From Prinsepia uniflora (Eukaryota; Streptophyta; Magnoliopsida; Rosales; Rosaceae), in contig CM064873.1 of NCBI GenBank assembly GCA_032719365.1, positions 47,778,332-47,842,331 on the forward strand: a stretch of 64,000 nucleotides of DNA, written 5' to 3'. This document shows, one piece after another, positions 57,877 through 64,000 of the stretch; the stretch's first letter is position 1, and every line of letters begins with the position of its first letter. The notes beneath the pieces are model-generated. The model searched no databases. It saw nothing but the letters and a program-made list of their open reading frames with translations, and was not told the origin of the DNA. Both the position numbers and the translations under genes were made by a program.

Positions 57877-59166
57877 TGACACGACCCACCCTCAATCCCC
57901 AGGGATTAAGGGATAAGTCATGCTCCCGTCTAACTTACGTGTGACACGAAGGTTAAACCATCGTCCAACCTCCATGTAACACGTAAGGTGGACAAGGGAT
58001 ACCAGGCCAACGTACCAAAACCACCTTCCGATGTCCCAGAGTGCGCAGAACTTACGGTGGATTGCGTGTGTGATGTCTCTCTCTCTAACAACAGCCCGCA
58101 CTGCATCAAACCTGGAAGGTATCGAAAAACAAAAGAATGTGAGTGGACAAAAATAAAGAATACGTTCAGCAAACATTTTATCAGAAAAGACATTTATTCC
58201 CTCCATTTAAAGACCAATGCATGCATATAAAACCCATTTCATAAAACCACTTCATATTCAAGCTAAAAGAACCATTTATGAAACCAAAAGCCTGAAATCA
58301 TTTCATTTCCTCAAATCCCGGGCCTCAGACCAAACCATCTGGAAACCATTCGAAAACCTTTATTATTGAAAACCATCAAGTTATCACAGAAATCCAAACA
58401 TATTTGAAAATACTTTTGAAACCCATTCCAATCAATCGAACCTACTGGATCTATCCGAGTCTTTAAACTCAATATCAATCTGAGTCTTTAAACTCAATCC
58501 AGACCTCAATCGAACCTACGGGGGAAAATCACAATATCCGAGTCTTTAAACTCCCGAATCTTTAAACTCAATCCGGGTCTTTAAACCCAATCACATATCC
58601 GGGCCCCGCCCCTGTCACATATCATATCCGGGTCTTTAAACCCAATAACCAAATCCAGCAAATCCAATCCAAAACCATTTTAAAACCATTTCCAAATCCA
58701 TGTCCAAATCCGAATTCGAAATCACCATTTCGAATCCCAAGTCGAATCCGGAATCATCATTCCGAATCCAAATCCAGAATTCCACTTTTCAAGTTCCAAA
58801 ACTGAATCCCGAATCATATTTTCAAAATTCGATTCCAAAACCCGAAATCTCGTTTATCGAACTCACTTTTCAAAATCCATTTATAAATCCTTGAAATCAA
58901 ATCAAAAAATTTGAACTTCCGCTATTTCATAGTCAGAATGGGACGTGTCACCTGTCTATGAACTCGTGACGTCCTGAACTACGTCACAATCATCGACCAA
59001 AGTCCATTTGACCGCCCGAACTAAAAGTTAACCTTTTTGTCCATCCTATGGGTAAAACCGTCATTTTGCATCGTTCGTCTGAAATTACCCAACTAATCAC
59101 CGTTTAACGTCACTAATCCGTCATTAATCATTAATCTAATCACGAACTCCAGGACGGGTAGTTACA
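57877..59166 (-). mobile_element. Solo LTR (1290 bp), internally deleted, TSD ATCTCG
   Basis: On the minus strand it starts TGTAACTACCCGTCCTGG and ends GGGTGGGTCGTGTCA. ATCTCG occurs immediately on both sides (57871-57876 and 59167-59172). It has the TTTAAACTC minisatellite (58450-58650), GTGAGTGGACAAAAAT (58139) and the paired GACGT motif (58965). It is about half the length of its relatives. The middle part between about 58910 and 58930 appears to be missing. Confidence 0.85.
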
Positions 59167-60064
59167 ATCTCGCGTCCAGCTCGATTATCATACCTTGTCC
59201 ATCACATGTCTAATCCACCTAACGTGTGGCTATCCTGCCAAATCGTAATCCAACACTAGACCTGTCTGTCCAATCTTTGCTATGGATAGATCACATACCA
59301 ACTCAAAATTTCTTCGGAGTTCTTCGGTCACTTGAACAACTCCGGAGACAATCCAACAGTTCACTAACCAATCCATTTCTTAGTTAACTCCAAAGGTCAA
59401 CAGACTTAGGTCTTCCAAGATGTACTAGTTTGAATGAAAAGTCATGTCGGTTACCTACCTCGACCCTCACATTGACAGGACCCATCCCAATCCCCCTAGG
59501 ATTACCGTGGAATGTGCCCTGCTCCCGTCCAACAAGGGGTGTCAAACAAGGGATAACCAAGAGTCACTGCCCAACGGGGCATCCAGAGTGCGCAAGGATC
59601 GATGGAGGAGGTGTGCAATGTCCCAGTCTCTGCTGCAATCGCATCCGTAATCAACCTGAAGGGCATTAAAACCAAAAGCTGTGAGTGGACAAAAACCAAT
59701 AAGTTTATTAAACACATTTATAAGACATTTATGCCCTCCAATAAAAACGTATGCATGCCACGAAAACCAGTAACCAAAACGTTTGCTCAACCGAGCCATT
59801 AGGGCCTTAGCCCAAAAACCGTTAACCAAAAACCAAGTGTGGGAACTCAGCCCAAAACTGTGGAATACCACCACCAGACATATTAAAACCATGTGGGCCA
59901 CCGCCCAAAGCCATAAATATAAATCCATAAATCCAAAACCATTTAGGGTCCCCCACCCGACATACCATTTCATAACCAATAATCCATTTTTACCATATAA
60001 CACATATCCAACCGATAAGCCATTTCATAGATTCATTAATCCATATTTACCATTACCATCACCA

Positions 60065-60205
60065 GCATCCCTGATGCTTAGCGTCCCAGACGCTTGACGT
60101 CCATGACGTCATATCTCACGGTATTAAGCAACGCGTGCTGCCCGGGGTCTCACCGGGTCCATATATCTGACATCCCCGATGTCTGACGTCCCTGACGTCA
60201 ATCAT
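60065..60205 (+). repeat. GACGTC-rich cluster in the solo LTR
   Basis: Phrases GACGCTTGACGTCCATGACGTCA and TGTCTGACGTCCCTGACGTC occur 85 bases apart, with related GATGTC and GACGC variants between them. TGACGTCA is the palindromic CRE site, so the region has several potential bZIP sites in addition to the paired TGACG site at 62605. Confidence 0.7.
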
Positions 60206-60479
60206 AGCAATCCTGCTCCTGAGTCATCATACGGTCCGGCTGCTCCGTATAATGACCCCTCGCAGGCAATACACCGTGACTTCCCCAGTGTCCCAGACAC
60301 CTGGAGGAGACCATCATCTATCCTCGTATCTAGATGGCACATGGAAACAGTTTTATTTATTCCTTTTATCACATCATTACAATGGGCCCTGCCCGAAATT
60401 TCCGTAAAACAACATAATTCCATTTAGGGTCCCTGACCCAAAATCACAATTATTAAACAGAGGGTCCCTGACCCGAAAT

Positions 60480-60790
60480 TACCATTATAATCCAACTGGG
60501 CCTCATGCCCGATTTTATGAACCACTGGGCCCACGGCCCGATTTGTAAACCAACTGGGCCCGCAGCCCGACTTTATAAACCCACTGGGCCCACGGCCCGA
60601 ATTCGGAAATCAACTGGGCCCCTGGCCTGATAACATAACTCAAATGGGTCTCAGCCCGATTTCGTAAACGACTGGGCCCCTGGCCCGATTTCATAAAGTA
60701 ACTGGGCCCCCGGCCCGATTACGCACTCAAATGGACTCCAAGTCCGAAATTTCCAAAACAAGTGGGCCTCAAGCCCGAGTTCATATTTCC
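60480..60790 (+). repeat. LTR minisatellite of ACTGGGCCCACGGCCCGATT units
   Basis: About ten units of roughly 28-32 bases combine AA(C/A)TGGGCC, a short spacer, GGCCCGATTT and (C/T)RTAAAC. The GGGCC and GGCCC arms are complementary. Where the spacer changes (CACG, CGCA, CCTG, CCCG), the arms are mostly kept. The array equals those at 5545-5800, 45000-45090 and 51070-51160. Confidence 0.9.
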
Positions 60791-62807
60791 AATTTCAAAA
60801 CCATTTCATCATATTATATCCAAGACCATAAACATGGAAAATTCGTGCAAAACCGGAAAAACCTCGATTTACGTGCAAGCATGTAAATCGCCTCGAAATA
60901 CGTGAAATCGTACAATTTACCAAAAATTAAATCAACATCATACAATCACAATCATAATCCATATAAAACAGTTAGGCATGCTTAGAATTTATAAAACCAA
61001 AGTCCACTCACAGACCGTTTAACAGTATGCCTCGATACGCGTGTCATCGGCCCTCCCGAGCCACACCACTATCACCGGGACTCCCAATCCTGTCCAAATT
61101 ACATTAGAGGGTCACTAACCTCATCATTAACATCTTATCAAAGTCCTGTAATTTTCCCGAATTTTTAACTATTTTTAAACTTGATTTAAAACCTTCGGAC
61201 ATCCCGAACAATATCGAGACGGTGTTCGATCGACACGAAACCAATTCCAAAATATTCGTTACATTAAATATGACAGAAGTCATGTTGACCTCACCTCGAG
61301 ATTCGTGCCCACGCACCGTCACACGCCGCCGTGAGTGGCTGCGCGTGAAACCCATGCGCTTGCTACAGTGCATCGTCCTAACCCGTATGTCTAGTAAACG
61401 GGTCCAGTTATCCCGCGAGATGACCCGGTTCCAATCCTATCAATTCAGCCTTAAACCTTCCAATTGATCATTCAGTTAGCTTCGTTTTAAGTTCAATTTA
61501 AGTTCTGTAACAATAATTTCACCAAAACCTACCTCAAATCACACGACTCGAAGATGAACATCGAAGAACTCTCTAACACTGTTCATCTTCGAAAGTCGTC
61601 GATATCAAACGGTTTCCTTCAATTGATGCAACTAGAAGCTTCAAAGGACATAGGTAAACTCTTTCCCCATCTCAATTGCATCAATCGAAGCCTCAAACTC
61701 CACGACTCAAACTCGATAGCCGTACACTGTGCAACCATGGAATTCCGTCAATCTCAACCGGTTTCTTCCAATTGATGAACCCAGAAGCATCGTGGGATCT
61801 TAGAAGTAGTTTCCCCACATCAATTACACCGTTTGATTGCTCCAAGATCACGACTCAACCTTCAAACTCCATTACTGTCACCAAGTCCGTTCAGAGTGAA
61901 TTGGTGGCCAATTCCCTTCGTTCTTTCGACGAAACTGATCGTGGGGATCCCAGCAAGCTGAAAGTAACCTCCAATTCGATCCTCGCGACCCAATTCCCAG
62001 TATTCGAATTTTCCCCCCAATTTTCTAAAATTCAATTTTCGATTTCCCAGCATCCTCTCTGCCTCTCGTGTTTCCCAGCCAATTCAGTCTCTCTCAACCT
62101 TCAATTTTCTCTCAGGAACGGCTAAGGAAGGGAGCCAATTCTCCCAGCTCACACACTCTCTGTTTTTGCTCACGGTTGGAAGAAAATGCAAAGAAAATGA
62201 AAGGAAATGATGGAGAAGGAATGATGATGTTGTAATGATAGTGTTGGGAGGGAAACATGGAGCTGGAAACAAGGGATGGGTGACACTTGTCACTCATCCG
62301 GATGTGCACAATCATCGGTTACTATTCATTATTATATTATTATTTTAATCAAAACCTCGGTTCGTTAATTTGTTTCCTTGACCATAACTTCGTCGTCGAA
62401 TCTCCGATTTCGGCATGCCGCCTGTCATTGGATTCGTATCGACGAGACCTACGTAACAGTCCTTGGCCCTTGTCCATCGGACCTCCCGGTCAAAAAGTCA
62501 ACATTTGACCCTAATTGACCAAAATTACCAAAATACCCCTCAACTTCCAAACATCACAACTTCTTACTCGAACGTCGGAATCGAACGTGCCACCTGTCTA
62601 TGAACTCGTGACGTCCAGAACTACGTCACGGTCATCGGTCAAAGTCCATTTGACCGCCCGATCAAAAAGTCAACATTTTGCCCACGACTAGAGGCAAAAC
62701 GGTCATTTTGCACAATTTGTCCGATTCCGCCCTACTAAGCACCGTTCAACCTCGCTAATCAAGATTAGTCACTAATCTAATCCCTGAATTCGGGACTGGT
62801 CGTTACA

Positions 62808-63473
62808 CACATACCAATCCGACTTACGTCTTGCAAAACCTTTACGTATAGCATCAACATGCAATCTGTACCCACGTATCAATACATCACTATCCTGTCC
62901 AAAAACCCTCAATACCGTCCAAGATAGTCAACTAGAGCACTAACTAATCTTCTGCCCACTCAATGATAATCTCACACTAGATTAACTCCCTTCTGAGTCA
63001 ATCCCGTCAACAGGCTACAATCCCATAGTACTCAACCAATCTGAGAGATTCCAATCTCAGTCACTGTGGTTAATCGATATTACTTCAAAGCTACATCGGT
63101 CCTTTGAGCGTTCACCATACGCTCTCAATGATGATATCATAACCAGGAATTCAACACTGGTCCACATCTCTCGAAATCCATTTTTCACCTCAACACGTAC
63201 GAATCCTTGGTATACCATAACAGTACCAATGTTGATACTCTATTGCCAACTCACGATGGCCAACTCTTACCACAGTACTATTTGTAAGCCCTCTCGAGAA
63301 TTTCACTTCTGAAGTTAATCCGGGAATCACACATCCGAGCATATAGTACATGCGTCCAAATCTTTTCTTTCGACCAAGTTCTTGACTTCTACCCAGGTCA
63401 AACCAATTTCAATAGGGTATCTGTGCTACACCCTCAAGTCAATCGTAGCACAACCTCCTTTTGAGGTAGTAAC
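62808..63473 (-). other. Interior piece of the minus-strand LARD-like element
   Basis: Non-coding sequence continuous with 59173-59472 once the CACAT-flanked solo LTR is left out. No retroelement protein motif or host gene is visible in either strand. It is interrupted at 63474 by an Athila-type LTR. Confidence 0.6.
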
Positions 63474-64000
63474 TGATAGAGATTTTATCAAGCACAAAAG
63501 ATGTACTAGGCAAAACCTCTACGTGTAATAAACTGTGCAAGCGCACAAGAGGTGTAGTTAGTATAAATGCAAGCAAAGGTCGATCCCACGAAGACTTGCT
63601 CAACAATATCCAATTCGTTTTAACTCAATTGACTTAAGTGGAGTAATTAAAATGCAATAGGGGGTTTGTTACGTTTTATGAATGAAATAAATTAACTAAT
63701 AATAACTAACTAAGTCGAGCTAGGGTTTCTATCCACCTTTACCAATTATAGTTCCGTTAGATTTCCTTGATGAGATTACTATGCATGTATCTGAATTAAG
63801 TGCCTGTGTAGGGGTCCGACTAAGGTTCACTCCACACATATTATCTTCTCTTAGATTGCATGTTTAAGCGTGATGTGCCCGCCCTTAAACAACTATTACC
63901 GATGGTGCGTGATAATGCATGAAACATAAAGAAGATTTAATGACACTACACTATCCCTAGAAAAGTGATGTGCAGACCTAGGAAGTCATGAGTTTAGATT
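63474..64000 (-). repeat. Athila-type LTR, 3' part, minus strand, running off the window
   Basis: On the minus strand it ends CTTGATAAAATCTCTATCA, resembling the LTR end before AGTTTTTGG at 30532. Internal text (CTTGTGCGCTTGCACAGTTT, ATTACACGTAG, AGTGTAGTGTCATTAAATCT) is similar to 30467-30495 and 30055-30075 of the Athila 5' LTR. It is a related but distinct family. The other end is outside the window, so solo or complete status is unknown. Confidence 0.7.

Larger units (their letters stand above)
59473..62807 (-). mobile_element. Solo LTR (3335 bp), TSD CACAT
   Basis: On the minus strand it starts TGTAACGACCAGTCCCG and ends GATGGGTCCTGTCA. CACAT lies on both sides (59468-59472 and 62808-62812), a perfect TSD. 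It holds GTGAGTGGACAAAAAC, CATGCATGCC, a GGGCC minisatellite, GACGTC clusters and the paired TGACG site (62605). Short ORFs such as 61676-62125 have no known domain. It is the longest LTR of the family here. Confidence 0.92.
54276..63473 (-). mobile_element. Minus-strand LARD-like element inserted in the Athila LTR, with further nested insertions
   Basis: Its 3' LTR is at 54276-57100 and its interior follows on the right in three pieces (57101-57876, 59167-59472 and 62808-63473). These are separated by two solo LTRs with TSDs. The interior end has the expected polypurine tract and TTTCGAGGACGAAAT block. No gag or pol motif is visible in the 1.75 kb of interior present. The 5' LTR is not reached. 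An Athila-type LTR starts at 63474. Confidence 0.82.

Overview
This window is plant nuclear DNA, probably from a eudicot with a large genome. It is almost wholly a nest of LTR retrotransposons inserted into one another. I found no intact host gene, no tRNA or complete rRNA gene, and no CRISPR or operon-like structure. The plant assignment rests on Tat- and Athila-lineage Ty3/gypsy coding remnants, tRNA-Asp-type and initiator-Met-type primer sites, Cassandra-type elements carrying 5S-rRNA-like sequence in their LTRs, and an L1-like LINE remnant. All coding remnants contain stops or frameshifts.

Layout. (1) 1-11843: a decayed minus-strand Tat-lineage gypsy element. Its 5' LTR (11352-11843), primer site, gag, protease, RT, RNase H, second RNase H and integrase are recognisable. 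A plus-strand, intron-containing extra ORF lies at 3-1863, next to a 628-bp tandem duplication. The pol region is split by a truncated minus-strand LTR plus degenerate Cassandra LTRs (4840-6870). (2) 11850-14850: a LINE RT fragment, then a truncated minus-strand LTR containing a complete Cassandra element (12917-13561), ending at a 112-bp GT microsatellite. (3) 14850-25271: a plus-strand Tat-type pol pseudogene, interrupted by a non-autonomous element with long LTRs and only a 686-bp interior (16845-22215) and by a solo LTR (22296-24222). (4) 25272-27647: a solo LTR with a second complete Cassandra inside it, followed by a 703-bp tandem duplication. (5) 28524-54275: a plus-strand Athila-type element whose pol is interrupted by a 2001-bp solo-LTR-like insert, by two solo LTRs only 11 bp apart, and by a complete 8.3-kb non-coding LTR element (43281-51602). 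(6) 54276-64000: a minus-strand LTR element inserted in the Athila 3' LTR, carrying two further solo LTRs with target-site duplications (TSDs) and the start of an Athila-type LTR.

The most distinctive feature is a related set of large LTRs (about 1.9-3.3 kb where near full length) that start TGTAACGACC or similar and end near CCTGTCA. Two members in this window have both LTRs, an initiator-Met primer site and a polypurine tract but no recognisable gag or pol, so they look like LARD-type non-autonomous elements. Members of the set share a paired TGACG motif with as-1 spacing (in five or six LTRs), a short perfect hairpin near the 3' end, and internal minisatellites whose units are themselves small inverted repeats. 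TSDs allow most of the insertion order to be read. The excess of solo LTRs shows that recombinational loss has been frequent here.
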